A program made the position numbers and the translations under genes. Below the pieces are notes generated by a model. That model did no database searches and was not told where the DNA came from. It saw nothing but the letters and a program-made list of their open reading frames with translations. Below are positions 23,260-31,960 of a stretch of 64,000 nucleotides of DNA, in pieces. Within the stretch, counting starts at the first letter, position 1. Each line of letters begins with the position of its first letter. The DNA comes from CAXMRP01 sp965216515 (GTDB lineage Bacteria > Pseudomonadota > Alphaproteobacteria > Rhizobiales > Afifellaceae), in assembly GCA_965216515.1 (NCBI GenBank), contig OZ244173.1, positions 2,604,001-2,668,000 of the forward strand, read 5' to 3'.

Positions 23260-26150
23260 GGCGTCGGCTGCTTGTTGAGGGTTCTGGTTTGCCGCGCGCC
23301 CGATTTTCGGCTGGTTTTCTTCGCACGGGATTTCTTGGCCGCCGGCGTTCCCGGTTTCTTGGCCGGCTTTTTCGGCGCGTCTTGGCCGGCGATCGCCGTC
23401 AGGAGTGTCTTGCGGATCGCATTTTGGCGCGTCCGGGCGAGGATCTTCTTGCCGGCAAGATCGGTGACATAGAAATTGTCGCGAACCCGTTCACCGAAGG
23501 TCGCGACATGCGCCGAACCGATGTTGAGGTTGAGATCGGCCATTGACCGCGTCAGGTCGTAAAGCAGCCCGACCCGGTCCAGGCATTGGACTTCGATCAC
23601 CGTGAACCTGTTGGAGAAATCGTTCTCGAACACAACGCTTGGCTCGATCGTGAATGCTTCGCGCCGCGAATCACCGGCGCGTCTGCGCTCCACCGCCTCC
23701 GGCAACGCCACCGTCCCGGCGATTGCCTTTTCGATCAGCGTCTGGATCTGCCGTCCGCGACGCAGCTCGTCGCGATCCTCCTCAAACGCGCGCGATATGA
23801 TGATTGTGTCAAGCGCCCGCCCGTCGCGTGTGGTGAATATCTGGGCATCGACGATATTGGCGTTGGAGGCCGAGCAGGCCCCGGCGATCAGGGTCAGGTA
23901 CCGGGGATGGTCGGGCAGCAGTACGGTGATCTCCGTGGCCGCCTCGAAAGCCATCGGCTTGATATCGAATGCGACCGGATTGTCGGTCACATCCGCTTTG
24001 CGGACCAGTTCCGCGTGGCGCAGGTGCCTGTCGGCATCGACCCGCAACCAGTAGGCGGGATGATGAAGCGCAAGAATGCGCTCGCGGTCCCGTTTCGACC
24101 AGTCCGACAGTTTCTCCGCCAATGCCGACTTGGCGCGTGCCACGCTGTCATCCCTGGATACCGCGCTGAAGCCGCCGGTGAGGATCGGCTCCGTCTCATA
24201 GTAGAGCGTACGCAACAGCTGCCCCTTCCAGCCGTTCCACACCCCGGGACCCACCGCCCGGATGTCGCACACGGTTAGAATCAGAAGCAGGTTCATCCGG
24301 TCCTTGCTTTCCACGACCTGCGCGAAATCGAGGATCGTCTTGCGGTCGGAAAGGTCTCGCGACTGGGCGACGATGGACATGGTGAGGTGATTCTCCACAA
24401 GCCAGGCGACGAGTTCGGTCTGCGCCGGCGTCAGTCCGAACCGCGGGCAGAGCTTGCGGGCGATCCTGGCGCCGGCAATGGAATGGTCTTCCGGCCGCCC
24501 CTTCGCGATGTCATGCAGGAACAGTGCAACATAGAGCACCACCCTGTCCTTCAGCGTGGCGATGATCTGGTGGCTGAGCGGATGGTCGTGGCCGAGTTCG
24601 CCGCTTTCCATGGATGCCAGCACGCCGATCGACTGGATGAGATGCTCGTCGACGGTGAAGCGGTGATACATGTTGAACTGCATCATCGCCACGACCTTGC
24701 CGAAATCACGGATAAACCGGCCCAGAACGCCGGTCTCGTTCATGCGCCGGAGCACGGTTTCCGCATTGCGCTTTGCGGTCAGGATGTCGATGAACAGCCG
24801 GTTGGCCTCGGGATCGGTCTGGACCGTCCTGTCGATGAGCTTGAGCGATCGCGTGATCAGGCGGGTGACGTCGGGATGGAAGGCATGGTTGCCTTTGCCG
24901 GCAATCTGGAAAATCCGGATAAGATTGACCGGGTCGCGCTTGAACACATCCGGATCGGCGGCATTGATCCGGCCGTTTTCCATCATGAAGTCCGATGTGC
25001 CGGCGAGCTTGCGCCGACGCCGCACGAGCCCGGGCAGAAAACGGTTGAGGCCCTGGTACTTTTTCGCCTCGCGCTCTTCCAGTGCCGCGCAGACGATCCG
25101 GGTCAGGTCCCCGACATCCTTGGCGACGAGGAAATAATGTTTCATGAAACGCTCGACAGCCTTCAGGCCCGGATGTTTCTGATACCCCAGGCGCGTGGCG
25201 ATCGCCGGCTGCATGTCGAAGGATAGCTGCTCCTCCGGTCGTCCGGCCAGGAAATGCAGGTGGCACCGGACCGCCCACAGGAAGTCGGAGCATTTGCGGA
25301 AAAGCTTCTGCTCTTTTGGCGTCAGCAGTCCGGCTTCGACCAGCGCCTCGCCGCCCTTCTTGGCCTGGTACGAATATTTGGCCAGCCAGAACAGCACCTG
25401 CAGGTCGCGCAGACCTCCCTTCCCGTCCTTGATATTGGGCTCCACCCGATAGCGCGAGGCGCCCGAGCGCCGGTGGCGGGCATCCCGCTCGGTGAGCTTG
25501 GCGTGGATGAATTCCGGCGCGGTGCCGGCGACGATCTCGTCGTTAAACCGCATGTCGAACGCGTCGAACAGGCCGGCATCGCCGCAGATATGCCGCGATT
25601 CAAGCAGCGCGGTGCGGATCGTCATGTCGTCGCGGGCACCGCGCAGGCACTCGTTCACGGTCCGGGTGCTGTGGCCAACCTTCTGTCCCAGGTCCCACAG
25701 CATGTACAGGACGTATTCGGTGACGCTTTCCGACCAGGGTGTGGTTTTGTAGGGAAAAAGGAACAGCAGGTCGACGTCGGATTCCGGTGCCAGGGCGCCG
25801 CGGCCATAGCCGCCGACCGCGACGATCGAAAGCCGCTCGGCGGCTGACGGATTGCTGGCGCGATAGATGCGCCGGCAGGCGAATTCAAACAGCGCCGCGA
25901 TGATCGCATCCTGAAGCACCGAAAGACGTTGCGCGCAGGCAAGCCCCCTGCCGTCCTGCTCAAGTTGCGCGCGCACCGCCTCGCGCCCCTGTCCAAGCGC
26001 CGTTTTCAGATACGCAAGAATATCGGCCCGCACCGGCGTCGCGCCGGGGTCGCGCTCACCGGTGATCCGGTCGAATTCCGCAAGCAGCCCTTCGGGTGTC
26101 GCGATCCGGATTTTCTTGCGCCAGGATTTCGCGCGGCCTGTTCCGGTCAC
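23256..26150 (-). CDS. glnD: Bifunctional PII uridylyltransferase/uridylyl-removing enzyme
   Basis: This roughly 964-residue sensor of glutamine modifies and demodifies PII proteins. In order: the nucleotidyltransferase motif VGGYGRGALAPESDVDLLFL near residue 90, the GlnD-specific middle region, the HD domain with FLHDIAKGRPEDHS near 545, then two ACT domains (ITVLLPDHPRYLTLIAGACS and VIEVQCLDRVGLLYDLTRSM). The protein ends in about 38 residues rich in Lys, Ala and Pro (AKKPGTPAAKKSRAKK), not usual for the family. GTG 26150 with AGGA eight bases upstream is chosen; TTG 26210 would add 20 residues. It follows mutS and overlaps murJ. Confidence 0.94.
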   Translation of the reverse strand: MTGTGRAKSWRKKIRIATPEGLLAEFDRITGERDPGATPVRADILAYLKTALGQGREAVRAQLEQDGRGLACAQRLSVLQDAIIAALFEFACRRIYRASNPSAAERLSIVAVGGYGRGALAPESDVDLLFLFPYKTTPWSESVTEYVLYMLWDLGQKVGHSTRTVNECLRGARDDMTIRTALLESRHICGDAGLFDAFDMRFNDEIVAGTAPEFIHAKLTERDARHRRSGASRYRVEPNIKDGKGGLRDLQVLFWLAKYSYQAKKGGEALVEAGLLTPKEQKLFRKCSDFLWAVRCHLHFLAGRPEEQLSFDMQPAIATRLGYQKHPGLKAVERFMKHYFLVAKDVGDLTRIVCAALEEREAKKYQGLNRFLPGLVRRRRKLAGTSDFMMENGRINAADPDVFKRDPVNLIRIFQIAGKGNHAFHPDVTRLITRSLKLIDRTVQTDPEANRLFIDILTAKRNAETVLRRMNETGVLGRFIRDFGKVVAMMQFNMYHRFTVDEHLIQSIGVLASMESGELGHDHPLSHQIIATLKDRVVLYVALFLHDIAKGRPEDHSIAGARIARKLCPRFGLTPAQTELVAWLVENHLTMSIVAQSRDLSDRKTILDFAQVVESKDRMNLLLILTVCDIRAVGPGVWNGWKGQLLRTLYYETEPILTGGFSAVSRDDSVARAKSALAEKLSDWSKRDRERILALHHPAYWLRVDADRHLRHAELVRKADVTDNPVAFDIKPMAFEAATEITVLLPDHPRYLTLIAGACSASNANIVDAQIFTTRDGRALDTIIISRAFEEDRDELRRGRQIQTLIEKAIAGTVALPEAVERRRAGDSRREAFTIEPSVVFENDFSNRFTVIEVQCLDRVGLLYDLTRSMADLNLNIGSAHVATFGERVRDNFYVTDLAGKKILARTRQNAIRKTLLTAIAGQDAPKKPAKKPGTPAAKKSRAKKTSRKSGARQTRTLNKQPTP

Positions 26151-26225
26151 CGGTCTTGTCCTGCCTTCATTGCTGTGCGCCTGCGTAACCGGCTTCGCCC
26201 GGGAACACAATTGACCGCTTCCCGC

Positions 26226-29066
26226 TCACGGCCCGGACCGGCGTGCCGCCTTGAGGGCATAGAGCGCGTCCAGCGCCAGGCGCGGCGACAAGGCATCCGG
26301 ATCCAGCGCGTCGAGTTCGGCAAGCGCCGGATCCGCGACCGCCGGAGCGCCTGTGTGCTGTTTCGCCGATGAGGCGAACAGCGGCAGATCGCGAGCGATT
26401 TCATCCGGCGGCGAACGGCGATCGCCGGCTTCCAGCTCGTCGAGAACCTGGCGCGCCCGTTCGATCACGCGCTCCGGCAAACCCGCCAGCCGCGCCACCT
26501 GTATGCCGTACGACCGGTCGGCGGCTCCGGCGACAACCTGGTGCAGGAACACGACCTCGCCGTTCCACTCCTTGATCCGCACGGTCGCCAGATCGAGCCG
26601 GTTGAGCTGCGCGGCAAGTGCGGTCAATTCGTGATAGTGCGTGGCGAACAGCGCCCGGCAGCCGTTGGCATCGTGGAGATGCTCGATTGTCGCCCAGGCG
26701 ATCGACAGGCCGTCAAAGGTCGCTGTTCCGCGGCCAATCTCGTCGAGAATGACAAGCGCCCGCGCACCCGCCTGATTGAGGATTGCCGCCGTCTCCACCA
26801 TCTCGACCATGAACGTTGACCGGCCGCGGGCAAGATCGTCGGCGGCGCCGACCCGGGATGACAGCGTGTCGACGACGCCGATATGGGCGGATGCCGCAGG
26901 AACATACGCCCCGCTTTGGGCCATCACTGCGATGAGCGCGACCTGGCGCAGAAAAGTCGATTTGCCGGCCATGTTGGGTCCGGTGACAAGCCAGATCCGG
27001 CCTTTGTCCGCCCCGGATTCGGCCACCGCCGGCTCATGCCCTGTCCCGCCGCCGGCCGGCGTGCCTGCGCCACTATCGCCGTTTTGTGCCGGATGGCCAC
27101 CGGGACCGAGCGCGCAATCGTTGGCGACGAAGGGTTGGGCCGATTGCCGGAGCGCCGCCTCGACCACCGGATGTCGGCCTTCGGCGATGTCCAGCGCCAG
27201 ACTGTTATCGACCTTTGGGCGCACATAGTTGTATTGCGCGGCCTGCTCGGCGTGGGCGCCGGCAACATCGATCGCGGCGAGTGCATCTGCGCCGGCGCGG
27301 ATCGTCTCGGTGGCTTCGATAACGGCGGCGCTGAGTTCGTCGAACACCGACAGTTCGATCCCCAGGGCCCGGTCGGCCGCGCCGGCGATCTTCTGTTCGA
27401 TTTCCGCAAGCTCGGTCGTCGTGAACCGCACGGCATTCGCCAGGGTCTGGCGGTGGATAAACAGGTTCTCGGTATCTGCCGCGCGCAGATTGTCCGCCTG
27501 CAGCGCCGTGACGTCGACAAAATAGCCCAGCACATTGTTGTGCCGGATCTTGAGCGATTTGATGCCGGTTTTCTCCGCGTAACGTGCCTGAAGGCCGGCG
27601 ATGACCTTGCGGCTTTCGTCGCGGAGATTGCGCGCCTCATCGAGATCGTTGCGGAAACCGGCCCTCACAAATCCACCCTCCGCGCGGGATATCGGCAGGC
27701 TGTCGGCAAGGGCGGCGACAAGTTGCGTCTCAAGCGCATCGGGCATGGCGGCGAGGGCGATCCGGCTTTCGGCAAGCAGCGCAGGCAGCGATCCGCCGGC
27801 ATCGGCCAGTTGCCCGGCAAGCCTGCCCGCCGAGATCAGGCCGTCGCGCACGGCCCCCAGATCCCGCGGCCCGCCGCGGCCAAGCGCCAGCCGGCTGACG
27901 GCCCGCATCTTGTCCGGCGCCGCCCTGAGTGTCTCGCGCACCCGTTCGCGAAGATCCCGGTCGTCGTGGAGATGGGCGACGGCATCGAGCCGCCGGTTGA
28001 TCGCATCGGGATCGCAAAGCGGGGCGGAAAGATGCCGCGCAAGGCACCGGCGGCCTGCCGACGTCACCGTTTGGTCGATGGTCGAAATCAGGCTGCCGGC
28101 GCGTGCGCCCGACAGGGTCTGAAAGATCTCAAGATTGCCCCGCGTCGCCGGGTCGATGGCCATGACTTTGTCCGCGCGGTCGCGTCTGGGCGGTGAAATC
28201 GGCGGCCGGGCCGCGATCTGCGTCTTGTCGACATAGGAGACAATCGCCGCCGCCGCCGAAAGCTCCGCCCGGGTGAAAGACCCGAAACTGTCCATCGTGG
28301 CCACGCCGAACAGCTCGCACAGACGGTCCGCGGCTGTCACCGAATCGAAGAACGAGGCGGCCAGCACCGTTTCCGCGCCCCGGCTCTCGGCAACGGCGTC
28401 GCGGACCGCCGGCTCGTCGGCCAGCCGTTCCGGCACGAGGATTTCCCGGGGATCGATCCGCGCCAGGAATGTCGCCAGGCCGCCCGGCGGCACCGTCCCG
28501 ATGCGAAACTCCCCCGTCGATATGTCGATCCAGGCGACGGCTTCCCGGGCGTCATGACCGCCAGTCTGCGCCGATTCGGTCACCCCGGACCGCGGGCCAA
28601 GCGCGCAATAGGCAGCCAGGAAGTTGTTTCGCCCCTCTTCCAGCAAGGTGTCTTCGGTAAGCGTGCCCGGCGTGACCAGCCGCTTGACCTCGCGTCGCAC
28701 CACGGCCTTGGAGCCGCGCTTGCGCGCTTCGGCCGGGTCTTCGGTCTGTTCGCACACAGCGACCCGGAAACCGGATGCGATCAGTTTCAGCAGGTAATCC
28801 TGGGCCGAATGGACCGGCACGCCGCACATCGGAATATCCGCACCCAGATGCTTGCCGCGCTTGGTAAGCGTGATTCCCAGCGCCCGGGAAGCTGTTTCGG
28901 CGTCATCGAAGAACAGCTCATAGAAGTCGCCCATCCGGTAAAACAGCAGGCAGTCCGGATTGGCGGCCTTGATCTCGATATACTGCGCCATCATTGGCGT
29001 CACGCCCGCCGGCTTGCCGGATACCGGGCCATTGGACGGCAAAGCCGCGGCTGTGCTCTTGTTCAT
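26226..29066 (-). CDS. mutS: DNA mismatch repair protein MutS
   Basis: This 946-residue protein recognises mismatches and recruits MutL. The N-terminal mismatch-binding domain has CLLFYRMGDFYELFFDDAE (the Phe-x-Glu wedge is FYELF), followed by connector, lever and clamp. The ATPase contains VTGPNMAGKSTFLRQVALI (Walker A), STFMVEMVETAAIL, and VILDEIGRGTATFDGLSIAW (Walker B), then FATHYHELT. Just before Walker A there is a Gly/Ala/Pro-rich insert of about 35 residues compared with E. coli MutS. ATG 29066 starts MNKSTAAALP; the longer frame overlaps the divergent sppA leader. It heads the mutS-glnD-murJ run. Confidence 0.96.
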   Translation of the reverse strand: MNKSTAAALPSNGPVSGKPAGVTPMMAQYIEIKAANPDCLLFYRMGDFYELFFDDAETASRALGITLTKRGKHLGADIPMCGVPVHSAQDYLLKLIASGFRVAVCEQTEDPAEARKRGSKAVVRREVKRLVTPGTLTEDTLLEEGRNNFLAAYCALGPRSGVTESAQTGGHDAREAVAWIDISTGEFRIGTVPPGGLATFLARIDPREILVPERLADEPAVRDAVAESRGAETVLAASFFDSVTAADRLCELFGVATMDSFGSFTRAELSAAAAIVSYVDKTQIAARPPISPPRRDRADKVMAIDPATRGNLEIFQTLSGARAGSLISTIDQTVTSAGRRCLARHLSAPLCDPDAINRRLDAVAHLHDDRDLRERVRETLRAAPDKMRAVSRLALGRGGPRDLGAVRDGLISAGRLAGQLADAGGSLPALLAESRIALAAMPDALETQLVAALADSLPISRAEGGFVRAGFRNDLDEARNLRDESRKVIAGLQARYAEKTGIKSLKIRHNNVLGYFVDVTALQADNLRAADTENLFIHRQTLANAVRFTTTELAEIEQKIAGAADRALGIELSVFDELSAAVIEATETIRAGADALAAIDVAGAHAEQAAQYNYVRPKVDNSLALDIAEGRHPVVEAALRQSAQPFVANDCALGPGGHPAQNGDSGAGTPAGGGTGHEPAVAESGADKGRIWLVTGPNMAGKSTFLRQVALIAVMAQSGAYVPAASAHIGVVDTLSSRVGAADDLARGRSTFMVEMVETAAILNQAGARALVILDEIGRGTATFDGLSIAWATIEHLHDANGCRALFATHYHELTALAAQLNRLDLATVRIKEWNGEVVFLHQVVAGAADRSYGIQVARLAGLPERVIERARQVLDELEAGDRRSPPDEIARDLPLFASSAKQHTGAPAVADPALAELDALDPDALSPRLALDALYALKAARRSGP

Positions 29067-29262
29067 GGCGCAGTGGTAGCAGAAAGTCGGCACGGACTGC
29101 CACTTGCCGTATGGATTTCCACCGGGTCCCCGGGGCGCGACACCGCCCTCTGATCGCGGCATCTGTAGCACCGGCGCACTTGCGGCGAACGCCGCTGAGG
29201 GCTAGGTCAGGATACCGCGGGCCGGACACCGGTGATTGTGGCAGGGCCAGAGGAGGCCGGAT

Positions 29263-30234
29263 ATGGATCCCGAACAGATTGTTGATCGCCGCCGGCTTCG
29301 CCGCCGGGCGAGCTTCTGGCGGCTGGCCGCGTTTGTCATTGCCGCGATTGCCATTGTTGTCATCGCCATGTCGGCAGGCGATATCGGCGGCAAGGTCCGC
29401 CGGACACAGGTCGCCGAGATTTCGGTTTCGGGCTTTATCGACACCAATCCGCAAGCTGTCGCGACGATCGCCGCGGCGGCTGAAGCCGACGCGGTCAAGG
29501 CCATTGTTCTGAGGGTCAATTCGCCTGGCGGCGTTGCCTCCGGCGGCGAAGCTCTCTTTCGGGCCGTGCGCGATGCCGCGGCCGAAAAGCCTGTCGTCGC
29601 CGTCATCGAGGGCCTGGGTGCCTCCGGCGCGTACATGACCGCAATCGCCGCCGATCATCTTGTGGCGCGCGAAAGCGCGCTCACCGGCTCCATCGGTGTC
29701 ATTATGCAATATCCCAACATCGAGGCGCTTCTCGGCAAGATCGGCGTGGAATACAATGCCATCAAGAGCGCGCCGCTGAAGGCGGAACCGGATTTCTTTT
29801 CCGAACCCGATCCTGCCGCTGTGGCGGCCATGCAGGCCATTGTCGACGACACGTTCGAATGGTTCGTCGAACTTGTGGCCGAACGTCGCGACCTGTCCCA
29901 GGCCGAGGCGTTGCGCCTCTCCGACGGCCGTATCTACACCGGTCGGCAAGCACTTGAGGCCGGTCTGATCGACGCGCTGGGCGGCATGTCGGAGGCGCGC
30001 GACTGGTTGGCGGCGCAAAGGGATGTGCCGGTCGAATTGCCGGGGGTTAAGTGGGATGGCGGCCTGACGCAGATTGGCCTTCCCACAGCCCGTTTTGTGG
30101 GCCGTCTGGCGCGCCTGTTCGGCGTCGACTGGCGGTGGCAGCCGGCGGTCGACCGGCTGGTGCCCGAACACCTGCTGGTTGACGGCCTTTTGCTGGTTTG
30201 GCACGCTCCGGCAGGGTCCGGTTCCGGCACCTGA
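29263..30234 (+). CDS. sppA: Signal peptide peptidase SppA (short form)
   Basis: This 323-residue inner-membrane serine protease with a Ser-Lys dyad degrades cleaved signal peptides. One N-terminal membrane anchor (FWRLAAFVIAAIAIVVIAMS) is followed by the ClpP-like core: VLRVNSPGGVASGGEALFRA, the nucleophile in GLGASGAYM, and a candidate lysine in YNAIKSAPLK. The length fits the half-size bacterial form rather than the 67 kDa E. coli one. ATG 29263 has GAGGAGG upstream. ihfB follows in 86 bp. It is divergent from mutS. Confidence 0.93.
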   Translation: MDPEQIVDRRRLRRRASFWRLAAFVIAAIAIVVIAMSAGDIGGKVRRTQVAEISVSGFIDTNPQAVATIAAAAEADAVKAIVLRVNSPGGVASGGEALFRAVRDAAAEKPVVAVIEGLGASGAYMTAIAADHLVARESALTGSIGVIMQYPNIEALLGKIGVEYNAIKSAPLKAEPDFFSEPDPAAVAAMQAIVDDTFEWFVELVAERRDLSQAEALRLSDGRIYTGRQALEAGLIDALGGMSEARDWLAAQRDVPVELPGVKWDGGLTQIGLPTARFVGRLARLFGVDWRWQPAVDRLVPEHLLVDGLLLVWHAPAGSGSGT

Positions 30235-30320
30235 TCGGGATGCGGACAACGGCAAACAAAACGATAATCGGAACAGATACTTGCGTAATAATTTGACATG
30301 CATCGCGGAGGGGGTCCGGT

Positions 30321-30608
30321 ATGATCAAGTCTGAATTGGTTCAGAATATTGCGGAGCGCAATCCGCATCTTTACCAGCGGGATGTGGAACATATCGTCAA
30401 TGCGGTCCTGGAGGAGATCGTCGAGGCCCTCAGCCGGGGAGACCGCGTCGAGCTTCGTGGTTTCGGCGCGTTTTCGGTGAAGCATCGCCCGGCCCGTATC
30501 GGCCGCAATCCGCGTACCGGTGAAAAAGTTGAAGTCGATGAAAAATATGTCCCGTTCTTCAAGACCGGCAAGGAAATGCGCGAACGCATGAATGGTGGCA
30601 ATGGCTGA
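30321..30608 (+). CDS. ihfB: Integration host factor subunit beta
   Basis: This 95-residue HU/IHF-family DNA-bending protein begins MIKSELVQNIAERNPHLY, has the beta-arm FGAFSVKHRPARIGRNPRTG and the C-terminus VPFFKTGKEMRERMN typical of IHF-beta. The proline at the arm tip region (RNPRTG) is present. A GGAGGGGG stretch lies just upstream of the ATG. The stop overlaps the next gene. Confidence 0.95.
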   Translation: MIKSELVQNIAERNPHLYQRDVEHIVNAVLEEIVEALSRGDRVELRGFGAFSVKHRPARIGRNPRTGEKVEVDEKYVPFFKTGKEMRERMNGGNG

Positions 30609-30954
30609 TCTCATGTCCCGTTTTGCCGCCCTGATCAAATGGGCGATCCTGCTGCCGGTGCTCCTTCTGGCGGCATTGTTTGCCGTTGCCAACGATCACA
30701 TCGTCGCCTTTCGGTACAATCCGCTCGATTCCGCTGACAGGCAATCGCAGATCGAGTTGCCGCTTTACCAGATCGCCATCGCGGTCTTCGTCGTCGGCGC
30801 CCTGTGCGGGGCGTTCATCGCCTGGAACGGCCAGCGCAAGTACCGCCGCCTCGCCCGGCAACGCTCCGGTGAAGCGGCGAAGTGGCAGGCCCGCGCGGAA
30901 CGGGCCGGCGCTGGGCCAAAACCGCCGTCGACGACGCTGCTTCCCGGCTCCTGA
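30592..30954 (+). CDS. LapA-domain (DUF1049) small membrane protein
   Basis: This 120-residue protein has two transmembrane helices (IKWAILLPVLLLAALFAVAN and LYQIAIAVFVVGALCGAFIA) and a basic cytoplasmic tail beginning WNGQRKYRRLARQR. LapA/YciS proteins assist LPS assembly-related processes in enterobacteria; the role in alphaproteobacteria is not established. The first ATG overlaps the end of ihfB by 17 bases; ATG 30601 is an alternative. Its place after ihfB is conserved in this group. Confidence 0.85.
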   Translation: MVAMADLMSRFAALIKWAILLPVLLLAALFAVANDHIVAFRYNPLDSADRQSQIELPLYQIAIAVFVVGALCGAFIAWNGQRKYRRLARQRSGEAAKWQARAERAGAGPKPPSTTLLPGS

Positions 30955-31059
30955 CCGCGCACCAGCCGCCGGGCGCCGGTGCGGTTTTCTTCGTTTGCTG
31001 CCCTTGAATCCGGCGTCGGGGCACCCTATAGATAGTCCAACATCTCGAAGCATTGATCG

Positions 31060-31091
31060 AGAGTGGGTCCGGCCGGTCCCGCTCTTTTTTT
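31060..31091 (+). terminator. Rho-independent terminator after the ihfB-lapA transcript
   Basis: AGAGTGGG (31060-31067) pairs with CCCGCTCT (31078-31085) with one G-U pair, an extra CCGG inner match, and is followed by seven T residues. It lies 105 bp after lapA and 90 bp before rimP. Confidence 0.8.
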
Positions 31092-31179
31092 GTAGCTGAT
31101 ATTGTAGCTGAATTCGGAATTGCGCCCGGCCGGATCGTCTTTGCGACAGTTGGAAACGAGGGAGCTGGCACGCAACCCG

Positions 31180-31752
31180 ATGGGTGAGCCGCGACTGATA
31201 CGCGAAACCGGGCTGGAAGCCCGTATCGCCACGATCGCCGAGCCGGTGGCCGAGGCGCTCGGGCTCGATCTTGTGCGCGTGAAGACCTCCGCAATGGGCG
31301 GAATGACGGTTCAGGTCATGGCCGAGCGGCCCGACGGCACCATGAGCGTTGAAGATTGCGAACGCCTGAGCCGCGACCTGTCCCCGGCGCTTGATGTCGC
31401 CGACGTCATCGACCGGGCGTACAATCTGGAAGTATCGTCGCCGGGCATAGACAGGCCGTTGACGCGTCTTGGCGATTTTGCCCGCTGGGTTGGTCATGTG
31501 GCCAAGGTTGAGCTTGCCGCGCCCCTTGACGGTCGCCGCCGGTTCCGCGGCACGCTTCTTGGAGTTCGCGACAACATGGTCGGCATCGACATGGCCGCCA
31601 AGCCGCAGGCTCCATCGTCGGAATTCTGGCTTCCGGTCGCCGAGATCGAGGACGCCAAGCTGGTCTTGACCGACGATCTGATTGCGGCAACCACTGTGGC
31701 TGATCCGCTGGCTGCGCGAGAAGATGGCGCGGCGATACCGGCGCCCGAATGA
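31180..31752 (+). CDS. rimP: Ribosome maturation factor RimP
   Basis: This 190-residue protein of 30S assembly is the first gene of the nusA-infB operon. Motifs: ETGLEARIATIAEPVAEALG, LDLVRVKTS, MSVEDCERLSRDLSPALDVA and NLEVSSPGIDRPLTRLGDF, the last being the family signature. ATG 31180 starts MGEPRLIRETGLEAR; a TTG 60 bases earlier extends into the leader and is less likely. nusA follows after 208 bp that hold no gene. Confidence 0.94.
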   Translation: MGEPRLIRETGLEARIATIAEPVAEALGLDLVRVKTSAMGGMTVQVMAERPDGTMSVEDCERLSRDLSPALDVADVIDRAYNLEVSSPGIDRPLTRLGDFARWVGHVAKVELAAPLDGRRRFRGTLLGVRDNMVGIDMAAKPQAPSSEFWLPVAEIEDAKLVLTDDLIAATTVADPLAAREDGAAIPAPE

Positions 31753-31960
31753 GTGGTCGGGGCGTCAGCATGAAAGGTGACGGTCGGTCCCGGCCGGCAG
31801 GTGAAAAAGGGAAGAGATGCCGGACGGCATGCCGGCAAAAAATCCGGAAGGTCTGCGAGAAGACACCAGTATAGGCCCGCGGAAGAAAAGGAAGATCCGC
31901 GGAAAGAATGAGTGAAATCGGGACCCGGTTTCGGGTCTGTCGAAGGAATGGAGCGACACC

